A stretch of DNA of 64,000 nucleotides from Salisediminibacterium beveridgei (GTDB lineage Bacteria > Bacillota > Bacilli > Bacillales > Salisediminibacteriaceae). Under the pieces are notes generated by a model. The model had not been told where the DNA came from. It did not search any database and saw only the letters and a list, made by a program, of their open reading frames with translations. Positions within the stretch are counted from its first letter, which is position 1, and each line of letters begins with the position of its first letter. Positions 9,130-16,989 of the stretch are shown here, one piece after another. The stretch spans positions 496,001 through 560,000 of the forward strand of contig NZ_CP012502.1 in assembly GCF_001721685.1 (NCBI RefSeq), read 5' to 3'. A program made the translations under genes and the position numbers.

Positions 9130-9256
9130 CGGATTTGGATGAGGAGGGGGAGAAAATAGGGCGGATATGTAAAATGTGAAAAACGTCACCGGGGCATAAA
9201 GAGGCAAGTCCGGAGTCCGGGGTCGTCATAGAGCGGCGAGAGCAGTCTCATTTCGC

Positions 9257-9904
9257 CTATTGCCTCTTTTCCGAAATAAGATGATCGGTGCGGATCGCAG
9301 TAACGACGGCATCGGTCCGGTCTTTCACATCGAAAAACTTCACCAGCCGGGTGGATGCGAGGTAGACAGTAGCGATGGAACAATTCCTGTCCCTTGCAAT
9401 AGTAGAAGTGGATTGTCCGTTTGCGAGCCGTTCAAGGACATCTTGCTCGGTCTGATTCAGGCCGTTACATTTTATCGGGTTGATGCGGAAGCGTTCAATC
9501 CGACGCCTGGTATCCTGTAACTGACTGAGTGATGCAATCAGGTCGTCGTGAAGGCTCGCATCGAGGTGGAAATACCCTTCTTTCAAGGATTCAAGGACGT
9601 GAGGAAGCTCTTCAGGCAGGCTGCCGAGTTCTACGATTCCGTCTGCGGGCAACAGGAAAAGAGACGGGGCCCAGGCGGACAGCTCCTCTTGATCGGCAAT
9701 CAGGATGATGTGGGATGCGTTTGCTTCATAGAGGGCAGATTCAACCTCGTCAATCGTTGCTTTTGAAGTCAGGTGGTAGAACAGAACCGTTCCCTCAACT
9801 GTCTGATCTTCTTTTGTGAACGTGGTCAGGTGATTTGTAATCTCTGAGCGTTCCTGGAGTATTTTATCTGAGGAAATGAGGACGATATCGTTCGTGGTAT
9901 CCAT
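9257..9904 (-). CDS. LuxR-family transcriptional regulator with a degenerate receiver-like N-terminus
   Basis: A 215-residue protein whose C-terminal 65 residues are a LuxR/NarL-type helix-turn-helix (LNQTEQDVLERLANGQSTSTIARDR, about 149-205). The N-terminal 120 residues have the length and rhythm of a response-regulator receiver, including DGIVELGSLPEELPHVLESLKEGYFHLD, which resembles a receiver-to-linker junction. I see no clear phospho-acceptor Asp or Asp pair. No kinase gene is adjacent, so it is an orphan. ATG 9904 is chosen because AAAGGAG lies nine bases upstream; earlier in-frame starts have no site. Its targets are unknown; the ycgRQ operon downstream on the same strand is a possibility. 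Confidence 0.78.
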   Translation of the reverse strand: MDTTNDIVLISSDKILQERSEITNHLTTFTKEDQTVEGTVLFYHLTSKATIDEVESALYEANASHIILIADQEELSAWAPSLFLLPADGIVELGSLPEELPHVLESLKEGYFHLDASLHDDLIASLSQLQDTRRRIERFRINPIKCNGLNQTEQDVLERLANGQSTSTIARDRNCSIATVYLASTRLVKFFDVKDRTDAVVTAIRTDHLISEKRQ

Positions 9905-10424
9905 GGATTCAATCTCCTTTGTGATAGATTTGAACACTGGGTGTACAAACATTGTAAGACCCGATACAAAGAATTGCAATCACGAGGGTTCAAGATGAGG
10001 AGGAGACCCCTTCTGGAGAATGCTGGATCTGGCGAAGCGTCCGTCAGGTTAAGAATGGCTGGCGCATCCAAGGCTATCACGATAGCTTTTATTTGCACTT
10101 ATACGTCATTTTTTCGGCCATCGTAACCCTGCCTGCGGGGATAAAGAAATCGCGGCTTCTCGTCAAGCTTACCTAGCGCAAGCCCTGGTGGCATTTATCA
10201 TCATTAGGCAAGAAGACTCCATCTGATTCGCGATACGGGCGTCAGCCCAGCGATTCAGGTGGAGATGAATTGCCATCAGTCTTACGACTGATAGGTGTTT
10301 CAAATAAAAGAACAAGTGTTCGAAAATATATCTAGCTTCTATTTTTGTTAAATGGTATAATGAATGGCATAGATGTAAATAATTGATATCATTCAATTTG
10401 AGGTCGGAAAAGGAGGTGACACAA
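9905..10424. other. Promoter region of the LuxR gene and left flank of the tnpB element
   Basis: No gene is supported. At 10073-10086 there is a small perfect hairpin (GCTATC/GATAGC followed by TTTT). From about 10150 the sequence changes character and carries subterminal hairpins attributed to the tnpB element. A TATAAT at 10356-10361 and AAAGGAGGTGAC just before tnpB serve that gene. Confidence 0.45.
10223..10292 (+). repeat. Left-end subterminal hairpins of the tnpB element
   Basis: An imperfect stem (TGATTCGC to GCGATTCA, with inner GGGC/GCCC) lies at about 10223-10258. A perfect one, ATCAGTC-TTAC-GACTGAT, lies at 10275-10292. Such hairpins are typical recognition structures of IS200/IS605 ends; assignment to the left end is by position. 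Confidence 0.45.
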
Positions 10425-11765
10425 ATGGCTAGGAAAAAACCGATTGAAGTATTGCGCAAGAAAAAGAAAACAGTCAATATGCAACGGTTCACCCAAAAGC
10501 AGAACATTGGTCGCAGCACCCTTAGCGCTAGAGAGTTTCGACTTCTGCAACGCATGTCTCATAGTTCTAAGGCTTTGCGCAACGTAGGCTTATATACGAT
10601 TAAACAAAAGTATTTGAATGAAAACAAAATGGCGACAACAAAAGAAATAGACAGCGCAATGAAGGCCGATATGAACTATTGGGGCATTCAATCCAACTCC
10701 GTACAAGCGGTTCGAAGAACCTTACTCAGTGACGTAAAGAGCTTCTTCGAAGCGTTAAAGAAGTGGAAAGAAACCCCTGAAGGTTTCACAGGTCGCCCAA
10801 AGTTCCCAAAGTATTCTCGTTCCACGGCTAAACGCGTCATCGAAATCTATCAAGTTCCCAAAGTGGATCAGGATGGATATTGGAGCATTCCAATGAATAC
10901 TGCTTTCAGAAAACGTTTTGGTCCCTTAAGACTGCGAATACCAAAGAATTTAATGGATAAAAACATTTCTTACATTGAAATTGTGCCAAAGCAAAACGGT
11001 CGGTTCTTTGAGGCTCATTATGTATACGAAGTACCTATGTCTCAAATGAAGAAACAACAAACGACGACAAAAGCTTTGAGTTGCGATTTAGGTGTAGATT
11101 ATCTTCTTAGTTGTACAACGAATCAAGGAGACGCCTTTTTGATTAATGGAAAGAAGTTAAAATCCATCAATCAGTACTTCAACAAAAAGATAAGCGAATT
11201 AAAACAGAAAAACATCGAAAACGGCTTGTCGAAACGCATAGTGACAAACCAAATCGCTTCTCTTTGGCGTAAACGAAATCTCCAAATAGACGGCTACCTT
11301 TCACAAACCGTAGGTTTGTTATTCAAACAGATAAAACGACTGAACGTCGATACCGTGGTAATGGGTTATAATGCCGGTTGGAAACAAGAATCGCATTTAG
11401 GGAAGAAAAACAATCAAGAGTTCGTACAAATTCCTTTCCACAGATTGATTTCGGCTATTGAGAACAAGTGTCTCAAGGAAGGCATCCGTTTCGTTAAGCA
11501 GGAAGAGAGCTACACGTCTAAAGCTAGTTTTCTGGATCATGACGATATTCCGGTTTGGTCAAAAGGCGATAACACGATGTACTCCTTTAGTGGGAAGCGC
11601 CTATATCGCGGCTTCTATCGCTGTGAAAATGGACAATGCATCCATGCCGACATTAATGCAGCATTAAATATCCTTCGGAAATCTCAAGTAGCAGAATGGG
11701 ATGAAAAAACGAAAATAAAAACGCCCATGATCATGGACGTTCAAAAACGTAAAGCTGTTGCTTAG
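10425..11765 (+). CDS. tnpB: RNA-guided nuclease TnpB (IS605 OrfB family), variant lacking half of its zinc finger
   Basis: A 446-residue TnpB; relatives are RNA-guided DNA nucleases ancestral to Cas12. The N-terminal helix-rich part contains SSKALRNVGLYTIKQKYLNEN and GRPKFPKY. RuvC-I Asp is D221 in SCDLGVDYLL and RuvC-III Asp is D409 in HADINAALNIL. The usual RuvC-II VVxED motif is replaced by VVMGYNAGW (311-319). The zinc finger keeps only C400 and C405; the first CxxC is replaced by YTSKASFLD. The substituted pattern resembles one I recall from intact TnpB proteins, so it need not mean decay. The frame is complete. Start ATG 10425 follows AAAGGAGGTGAC. Codon use is more A/T-rich than the neighbours, as expected for a mobile gene. 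Confidence 0.9.
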   Translation: MARKKPIEVLRKKKKTVNMQRFTQKQNIGRSTLSAREFRLLQRMSHSSKALRNVGLYTIKQKYLNENKMATTKEIDSAMKADMNYWGIQSNSVQAVRRTLLSDVKSFFEALKKWKETPEGFTGRPKFPKYSRSTAKRVIEIYQVPKVDQDGYWSIPMNTAFRKRFGPLRLRIPKNLMDKNISYIEIVPKQNGRFFEAHYVYEVPMSQMKKQQTTTKALSCDLGVDYLLSCTTNQGDAFLINGKKLKSINQYFNKKISELKQKNIENGLSKRIVTNQIASLWRKRNLQIDGYLSQTVGLLFKQIKRLNVDTVVMGYNAGWKQESHLGKKNNQEFVQIPFHRLISAIENKCLKEGIRFVKQEESYTSKASFLDHDDIPVWSKGDNTMYSFSGKRLYRGFYRCENGQCIHADINAALNILRKSQVAEWDEKTKIKTPMIMDVQKRKAVA

Positions 11766-12038
11766 CGCATAGCCTAGTGGGTGCGTCAACCATCCATGTG
11801 TACTCAACTTTTGTTGGGGCTTGTAGCACACGCTAGTTATATTCTGAGTGGTGGTTTCTTCCGAAAGGAAGAACTGCTCTTCTTCGGAAGGGTGGTGCAA
11901 GTGGGAAAACGATCGTACGTCGCCAGTACCAACCAAAAACAGTGATTTGAGAAGAACCATGCAGAGCGTCAACCTTTGTAAGAAAAGACCTGCTTGGCTA
12001 TCTCAAGCCCCCACTGAAACGTTGTACCTCAGTGGGGG
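11766..12038 (+). ncRNA. Candidate omegaRNA (reRNA) scaffold region of TnpB
   Basis: The 270 bases after tnpB are non-coding but strongly structured. CTTCCGAAAGGAAG (11858-11871) is a GNRA-type hairpin. Its left arm, CTTCCGAA, can also pair perfectly with TTCGGAAG at 11883-11890, an alternative or pseudoknot-like pairing. The region ends at the perfect right-end hairpin. TnpB guide RNAs are made from exactly this position, overlapping the gene's 3' end and running into flanking DNA. The boundaries are inferred, and the processed RNA may start inside tnpB. Confidence 0.5.
12008..12038 (+). repeat. Right-end hairpin of the tnpB element
   Basis: CCCCCACTGA (12008-12017) pairs perfectly with TCAGTGGGGG (12029-12038) around an 11-base loop. 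The element probably ends a few bases further, near 12045. Confidence 0.65.
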
Positions 12039-12091
12039 TTCGTTGACACTGCAGTCCTTTAACAAACGTAAACAGTCCTTTGAAGTGCAAT

Positions 12092-12121
12092 GAAAAACCG
12101 GAACGCTTGAGAGCGCTCCGG
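12092..12121 (-). terminator. Rho-independent terminator of ppdK
   Basis: On the minus strand CCGGAGCGCT-CTCA-AGCGTTCCGG (one mismatched pair) is followed by TTTTT, 17 bases past the ppdK stop. Confidence 0.92.
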
Positions 12122-12137
12122 GACTTTGATCAGTGGA

Positions 12138-14792
12138 TTATTGTTTGACGCTGACTTTGGATTCGACTGCGGACTGGGCTGCGGCGAGCCGGGCAAGCGG
12201 CACCCGGTACGGTGAGCAGCTGACGTAGTCAAGGCCGGTATTGTGACAAAAGGCGATGGAGCGTTTTTCCCCGCCGTGTTCCCCGCAGATCCCGGTTTTC
12301 AGACCGGGTTTCGTCTGTCTGCCGAGGCGCACGCCGGTTTCAATCAGCTGGCCGACGCCTTCTGTGTCAAGGACGGCAAACGGATTGTGCTCAAGTACCC
12401 CTTGATCGAGGTAGTGCTGCAGGAACTTGCCCTCTGCATCGTCACGGCTGTAGCCGAACGTTGTCTGGGTGAGGTCGTTGGTGCCGAAGCTGAAGAAATC
12501 GGCTTCCTTTGCAATCAAATCAGCGGTTAACGCCGCCCGCGGGATTTCAATCATCGTGCCGATGGTGTAGGCCACCTTCACCCGCTGATCGGCGTAAACT
12601 TCCTCCGCAGCTTCTTCAACCACTTTACGCATCACTTCGAGTTCTTTCACATGACCGACAAGCGGGATCATGATTTCCGGCTTTACTTCGATACCTTCGT
12701 GGGCAAGGCTGGAAGCCGCTTTGAAAATGGCTTTGGCCTGCATGGCGTAAATTTCCGGGTAGACCATGCCGAGGCGGCAGCCACGGTGGCCGAGCATCGG
12801 ATTGGACTCATCGAGAAGCCGTACGCTTTTTAAGAGCTTTCTTTTTTCCTTCAGTGCCGGGGCGTCGGGGTTGGTGATTTCGAGCTTTGTGATGTCGACG
12901 AGCAGTTCTTCCTTGTCCGGCAGGAATTCGTGCAGCGGCGGATCGAGCAGACGGATGGTCACCGGGTGCTCGCCCATCGCTTTAAAAATGCCGGTGAAAT
13001 CATCCTGCTGCATCGGCAACAGCTGATCGAGAGCAGCCTGTCGGGATGCCGTCGTGTCGGCAAGGATCATGTCCCGCACCACCGGAATCCGTTCAGGATC
13101 CATAAACATATGCTCGGTGCGGCAAAGGCCGATGCCTTCTGCACCAAAGTCCCGTGCCTTTTGGGCGTCCTGCGGCGTATCGGCGTTCGTTCTGACGCCA
13201 AGTGTGCGGGTTTCATCCGCCCACTGGAGAATCATTTCGAATTCTTTGGAGAGCTGTGGCGGGATCATCGGCACTTCCCCGAGGATCACTTCACCGGTGC
13301 CGCCGTCGATGGTAATGGTGTCGAGGTGATTGACGACGGTATCACCGACCCGGAAGGTCTTATTCTTTAAATCAATTTGCATCTCACTGCACCCGCAGAT
13401 GCAGGCTTTTCCCATCCCGCGAGCAACCACAGCGGCGTGGCTCGTCATGCCACCCCGGCTTGTGACGACGGCCTGTGCGGCGACGATGCCGTGGATGTCA
13501 TCAGGTGTGGTTTCCGTACGGACAAGGATGACTTTCTTCCCTTGCGCATTCAATATTTCTGCTTCGTCCGGGTCGAATACAACCTGTCCGGTCGCAGCAC
13601 CAGGCGATGCCGGGAGTCCTTTTGTGAGCTTGGCCACATCGTCGGAGTGATCGATGCGGTGATGCAACAGCTGATCGAGCTGCTCTGGATCGACGCGCAT
13701 CAGCGCCTGTTCTTTTGTGATCACGCCTTCTTCGACCATTTCCACAGCGATGCGGATCGCGGCCTGGGCGGTTCGTTTTCCGTTGCGCGTCTGGAGGATG
13801 AAGAGTTTCCGGTTCTCAACAGTGAATTCGATGTCCTGCATATCCCCGTAATGAGCTTCGAGTTTATTCGCGGTATCGACGAATTCCTGAAACACATCCG
13901 GCAGATCATTCGCCATGGACAAGATCGGCTGCGGGGTTCGGATACCGGCAACGACATCTTCCCCCTGGGCATTGATCAGGTATTCCCCGTACAGCTTCCC
14001 TTCGCCGGTGGATGGGTCCCGGGTAAAGGCCACGCCGGTTCCTGAATCATCCCCCATGTTCCCGAATACCATGCTCTGAATGTTCACAGCGGTGCCAAGG
14101 TGGTGGGGGATGTCGTTGAGGTTCCGGTAAATCATCGCCCGCTGGTTGTTCCAGGAATCGAATACGGCCTTAATGGCAAGAAAGAGCTGATCCACTGGTT
14201 CTTGCGGGAAATCTTCCTTCGTATGTTTGCGGACGATCGTTTTGTAGCCCTGAATCACTTCCTGCCAGTCGGCTGCGGTGAGTTCAGGATCATTTTGATA
14301 GCCCTTTTCCCGGCGCACTTTGGAGAGTTCCTGTTCGAAAAAGAAAGACTCCACACCGAGGACGACGTCGCTGAACATCTGAATGAACCGGCGGTATGAA
14401 TCATAAGCAAAACGCGGGTTGTCAGTCAGTTTGGCAATGACTTCGACGGTCTCGTCGTTCATGCCGAGATTCAAAACGGTATCCATCATCCCGGGCATGG
14501 AGAACACCGAGCCGGAACGAACGGACACAAGCAGTGGCTGATCGGTGCCCCCGAGGGTCTTACCCGTTTCTTTTTCCAGGTTTCTCAGTGCGGTCATGAC
14601 TTCTTCTTTCAGCTGAGGAGAAACAGAGCGGTCGTTGTCATAATAGTCACCGCAGGCTCTCGTCGAGATGGTGAAGCCTTCTGGCACCGGCAAACCGATG
14701 CGGGTCATCTCTGCGAGGTTGGCGCCTTTTCCTCCCAAGAGTTCTTTCATATCCTTTTGACCTTCCTGAAACAAGTAAACGAGTTTTTTCAT
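12138..14792 (-). CDS. ppdK: Pyruvate, phosphate dikinase
   Basis: An 884-residue enzyme interconverting pyruvate + ATP + Pi with phosphoenolpyruvate + AMP + PPi. It has the N-terminal ATP-grasp domain (GGKGANLAEM, VRSGSVFSMPGMMDT), then the swivelling His domain with SRGGMTSHAAVVARGMG: catalytic His 452 and Thr 450 two residues before it, the usual target of the regulatory protein. The C-terminal PEP/pyruvate barrel ends with KTGICGEHGGE, carrying the catalytic Cys. Start ATG 14792 overlaps the regulator's stop (TGATG), with AAAGGAG nine bases upstream, so the two are co-translated. With a CcpN-like operator upstream, the enzyme probably works in the gluconeogenic direction (inference). Confidence 0.96.
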   Translation of the reverse strand: MKKLVYLFQEGQKDMKELLGGKGANLAEMTRIGLPVPEGFTISTRACGDYYDNDRSVSPQLKEEVMTALRNLEKETGKTLGGTDQPLLVSVRSGSVFSMPGMMDTVLNLGMNDETVEVIAKLTDNPRFAYDSYRRFIQMFSDVVLGVESFFFEQELSKVRREKGYQNDPELTAADWQEVIQGYKTIVRKHTKEDFPQEPVDQLFLAIKAVFDSWNNQRAMIYRNLNDIPHHLGTAVNIQSMVFGNMGDDSGTGVAFTRDPSTGEGKLYGEYLINAQGEDVVAGIRTPQPILSMANDLPDVFQEFVDTANKLEAHYGDMQDIEFTVENRKLFILQTRNGKRTAQAAIRIAVEMVEEGVITKEQALMRVDPEQLDQLLHHRIDHSDDVAKLTKGLPASPGAATGQVVFDPDEAEILNAQGKKVILVRTETTPDDIHGIVAAQAVVTSRGGMTSHAAVVARGMGKACICGCSEMQIDLKNKTFRVGDTVVNHLDTITIDGGTGEVILGEVPMIPPQLSKEFEMILQWADETRTLGVRTNADTPQDAQKARDFGAEGIGLCRTEHMFMDPERIPVVRDMILADTTASRQAALDQLLPMQQDDFTGIFKAMGEHPVTIRLLDPPLHEFLPDKEELLVDITKLEITNPDAPALKEKRKLLKSVRLLDESNPMLGHRGCRLGMVYPEIYAMQAKAIFKAASSLAHEGIEVKPEIMIPLVGHVKELEVMRKVVEEAAEEVYADQRVKVAYTIGTMIEIPRAALTADLIAKEADFFSFGTNDLTQTTFGYSRDDAEGKFLQHYLDQGVLEHNPFAVLDTEGVGQLIETGVRLGRQTKPGLKTGICGEHGGEKRSIAFCHNTGLDYVSCSPYRVPLARLAAAQSAVESKVSVKQ

Positions 14793-15607
14793 CACAGTGT
14801 TCTCCTTTCGATATTTAAAGTATCCAAAATGTAGTGCGCCGTCTCTTCCACGGCTCTCGCAGTCACGTCAATGACCGGGCAGCCCAGGCGTTTCATGATC
14901 TTCTCTGCATACTCGAGCTCTCCGAGGATCCGGTCAAAGCGCGCGTAGTCTGAGTCAGGTCGTAAGCCCATCGTTTTCAAGCGTTCCTGGCGGATGTTGT
15001 TCAGCTTTTCCGGGTTGATGATGAGACCCACACAACGTTCGGGGGGGACCTCGTATAATTCATCCGGAACAGGCACTTCCGGAACGAGGGGGATGTTTGT
15101 CACTTTGTAAGCCTGGTGCGCAAGATACATGGATAAAGGTGTTTTCGATGTGCGTGAGACCCCGACGATCACGAGGTCTGCTTTGAGGATACCGGAAGGA
15201 TCCTGTGCGTCATCGTAGCGGACTGCAAATTCAATCGCTGAGATTTTCCGGAAATAATCGTCATCGAGTTTGCGCATGCCCCCGGGTTCAGAGCCGACCT
15301 CAAGTGAGAACGTATCACTGAAGGCTTTCATCAATGGATTCATCAGATCGATTGCGGTTAATCCTCTGGCGGCTGCCTGTTCATCGAGATAGGTTTTTAA
15401 TTGCCGCGTGACGAGTGTGTAAATGAGAATCGACGGCTGTTCGGACGCCCGCCGGATGACCTCGTCAATGTCGGCATGGTCGGAAATATACGGAATGCGC
15501 CGATAACGGAAATCTGTTGCAGGAAACTGACTGGCCACGGCTTTGGCGACGTGTTCAGCTGTCTCACCAATGGAATCGGATAACACGTACACAGTTGGTC
15601 TGGACAT
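14792..15607 (-). CDS. yqfL: Pyruvate, phosphate dikinase regulatory protein (PSRP; bifunctional kinase/pyrophosphorylase)
   Basis: A 271-residue cytosolic protein of the DUF299 family. It inactivates PPDK by ADP-dependent phosphorylation of the Thr beside the catalytic His and reactivates it by Pi-dependent dephosphorylation. It starts YVLSDSIGETAEHV and contains the P-loop-like GVSRTSKT at 149-156, both family hallmarks. ATG 15607 lies eight bases after GGAGG; an in-frame GTG at 15616 is inside that site. It is immediately followed by its target, ppdK, with a 1-base TGATG overlap. B. subtilis has this protein (YqfL) next to CcpN, and here the promoter carries CcpN-like boxes. Confidence 0.95.
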   Translation of the reverse strand: MSRPTVYVLSDSIGETAEHVAKAVASQFPATDFRYRRIPYISDHADIDEVIRRASEQPSILIYTLVTRQLKTYLDEQAAARGLTAIDLMNPLMKAFSDTFSLEVGSEPGGMRKLDDDYFRKISAIEFAVRYDDAQDPSGILKADLVIVGVSRTSKTPLSMYLAHQAYKVTNIPLVPEVPVPDELYEVPPERCVGLIINPEKLNNIRQERLKTMGLRPDSDYARFDRILGELEYAEKIMKRLGCPVIDVTARAVEETAHYILDTLNIERRTL

Positions 15608-15627
15608 AGGCACCACCTCCCTTTCAA

Positions 15628-15660
15628 TGTGTTATACTTAATACTGAATAGTATAACACA
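15628..15660 (-). promoter_or_regulatory. Double CcpN-like operator overlapping the PSRP-ppdK promoter
   Basis: TGTGTTATACT occurs at 15628-15638 on the plus strand and again, inverted, at 15650-15660. The two boxes are perfect inverted copies. Each matches TRTGHYATAYW, the CcpN motif I remember from B. subtilis gapB and pckA. The minus-strand box contains the -10 hexamer TATACT (15655-15650), so a bound repressor would block RNA polymerase. This predicts repression of PPDK during growth on sugars. Confidence 0.75.
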
Positions 15661-15723
15661 ATCATTTATTTATGCCACTGCTTTTTAAAATTATACCACC
15701 TTTTTTCATGAATGCGGTCAAAT

Positions 15724-15743
15724 ATGTAAGCGTTTGCTATAAT
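15724..15743 (+). promoter_or_regulatory. Promoter with overlapping cre site (CcpA) for the acetamidase/formamidase gene
   Basis: TATAAT at 15738-15743 is preceded by ATGTAAGCGTTTGCT (15724-15738). That stretch fits the B. subtilis cre consensus WTGNAANCGNWNNCW at every fixed position. The cre sits in the spacer and touches the -10, a repressing position. The -35 (around CGGTCA) is poor. Confidence 0.7.
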
Positions 15744-15768
15744 GAAAAGAAATAAGGAGGGGATTCAG

Positions 15769-16701
15769 ATGAAGGCGAACCACACAATTCATCAGCATTG
15801 CCATCATACCGTCTGGAATAACAAGATCGAGCCGGTGAAGTCCGTTACCCCGGGTGAGAGCGTAGCGTTTGAGGTCATGGATGCATCCGGAGGACAGTTC
15901 AATGAGAAATCGACTTCGGTGGATGTAGCCAAGATCAACTTCGCGCAGGTGAATCCGGTGACCGGTCCAATTTACGTGGAAGGCGCGGAACCCGGGGACA
16001 CACTGGAAGTGGAAATTGAAGAATTCGGGACACTGAGCTGGGGCTGGACGGCGATCATTCCGGGATTCGGTCTGTTGGCGGATGAGTTCAAAGATCCGTA
16101 TCTGAAGATCTGGGATCTGAACAATCAGCACACAGCAGAGTTCCTCCATGGCGTGGAGCTCCCGGTCAAGCCGTTCCCCGGAACGATCGGCGTCGCACTT
16201 CCGGAAGAGGGCGACTTCGGCATCGTCCCGCCGAGGAAAAACGGGGGCAATATGGATATCCGCCATCTGACGAAAGGGACCCGGCTCTATTTGCCGGTCT
16301 GGGTGAAAGGTGCACTGTTTTCCGTAGGGGATACCCACGCGGCCCAGGGTGACGGGGAAGTGTGCGGCACGGCGATTGAAGCGCCGATGCACATCAAGCT
16401 GAAGTTCCACCTGCACAAGGGCAAGACGATTCAGGAACCGCGGTTTATGACGCCGGGTCCTTTGACCACGGGGCTGGATGAAAAAGGCTATTACGTAACC
16501 ACCGGGCATGGACCCGATCTGTTGGAGGCGTCGAAACATGCGGTGCGTTACATGATCGAGCATCTTGAAATGGCGCACGGGATGTCGCGGCAGGAAGCGT
16601 ATGCGCTGAGCAGTGTGGCGGTGGATCTGAAAATCAGTGAGATCGTTGACGTGCCGAACTACCTCATTTCAGCGTATTTGCCGAGGGCGATTTTTAAGTA
16701 G
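15769..16701 (+). CDS. Acetamidase/formamidase family protein
   Basis: A 310-residue cytosolic amidase of the FmdA/AmdA family, which hydrolyses formamide or acetamide to the acid and ammonia. Characteristic stretches are INFAQVNPVTGPIYVEGAEPGDTLEVEI (about 56-83), the GWTAIIPGFG segment, PRKNGGNMDIRHL, and GDTHAAQGDGEVCGTAIE near the metal site. The ATG at 15769 follows AAGGAGGGG; an earlier in-frame ATG at 15742 overlaps the -10. The gene stands alone between a cre-overlapped promoter and a terminator, so it should be carbon-catabolite repressed. The true amide substrate is not known. Confidence 0.9.
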   Translation: MKANHTIHQHCHHTVWNNKIEPVKSVTPGESVAFEVMDASGGQFNEKSTSVDVAKINFAQVNPVTGPIYVEGAEPGDTLEVEIEEFGTLSWGWTAIIPGFGLLADEFKDPYLKIWDLNNQHTAEFLHGVELPVKPFPGTIGVALPEEGDFGIVPPRKNGGNMDIRHLTKGTRLYLPVWVKGALFSVGDTHAAQGDGEVCGTAIEAPMHIKLKFHLHKGKTIQEPRFMTPGPLTTGLDEKGYYVTTGHGPDLLEASKHAVRYMIEHLEMAHGMSRQEAYALSSVAVDLKISEIVDVPNYLISAYLPRAIFK

Positions 16702-16799
16702 GCGCTGATCCTTAGGACGTCACCTCCTGTCGCTCTGTCCATCTTGAGATCAACAACAAACTTTACCAGCGCTTTTCAGTAAAGTGTTCTGTCATTGCC

Positions 16800-16840
16800 C
16801 CATCCGTTCGGGAATTTCCCTGGCGGATGGTTTTACTTTT
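16800..16840 (+). terminator. Rho-independent terminator after the amidase gene
   Basis: CCATCCG pairs with CGGATGG around an inner GGGA/TCCC, followed by TTTTACTTTT. It lies about 100 bases past the stop. Confidence 0.85.
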
Positions 16841-16940
16841 GATGGGCAAATGATCGGTTAATGCCCTGTTGCAGAAGGGTATTACGGGTTGATTGAATTT
16901 TGTAATCGTACGCTTCAGGAATCGCGATGACCACAAGGCG

Positions 16941-16970
16941 TCAATCTGTTCTACGATGAAGACAGATTGA
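16941..16970 (+). promoter_or_regulatory. Inverted repeat just upstream of the yeiH-type gene
   Basis: TCAATCTGT (16941-16949) and ACAGATTGA (16962-16970) are perfect 9-bp inverted copies 12 bases apart, ending three bases before the GGAAGG ribosome-binding site. It could be a regulator site (for example for the LysR protein encoded two genes on) or an mRNA hairpin affecting translation. Confidence 0.45.
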
Positions 16971-16989
16971 AGCGGAAGGCGTGAAGGCG

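Larger units (their letters stand above)
10150..12045 (+). mobile_element. Solitary tnpB element of the IS200/IS605 superfamily (approximate limits)
   Basis: One transposon-type gene (tnpB) flanked by hairpins and no tnpA. The right limit is set by a perfect 10-bp hairpin at 12008-12038, the position and form expected for an IS605-type right end. The left limit is uncertain: imperfect hairpins lie at about 10223-10258 and 10275-10292. IS605 elements have no terminal inverted repeats and make no target duplications, so exact ends cannot be read without an empty site. Without tnpA it would need help in trans to move. Confidence 0.6.
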
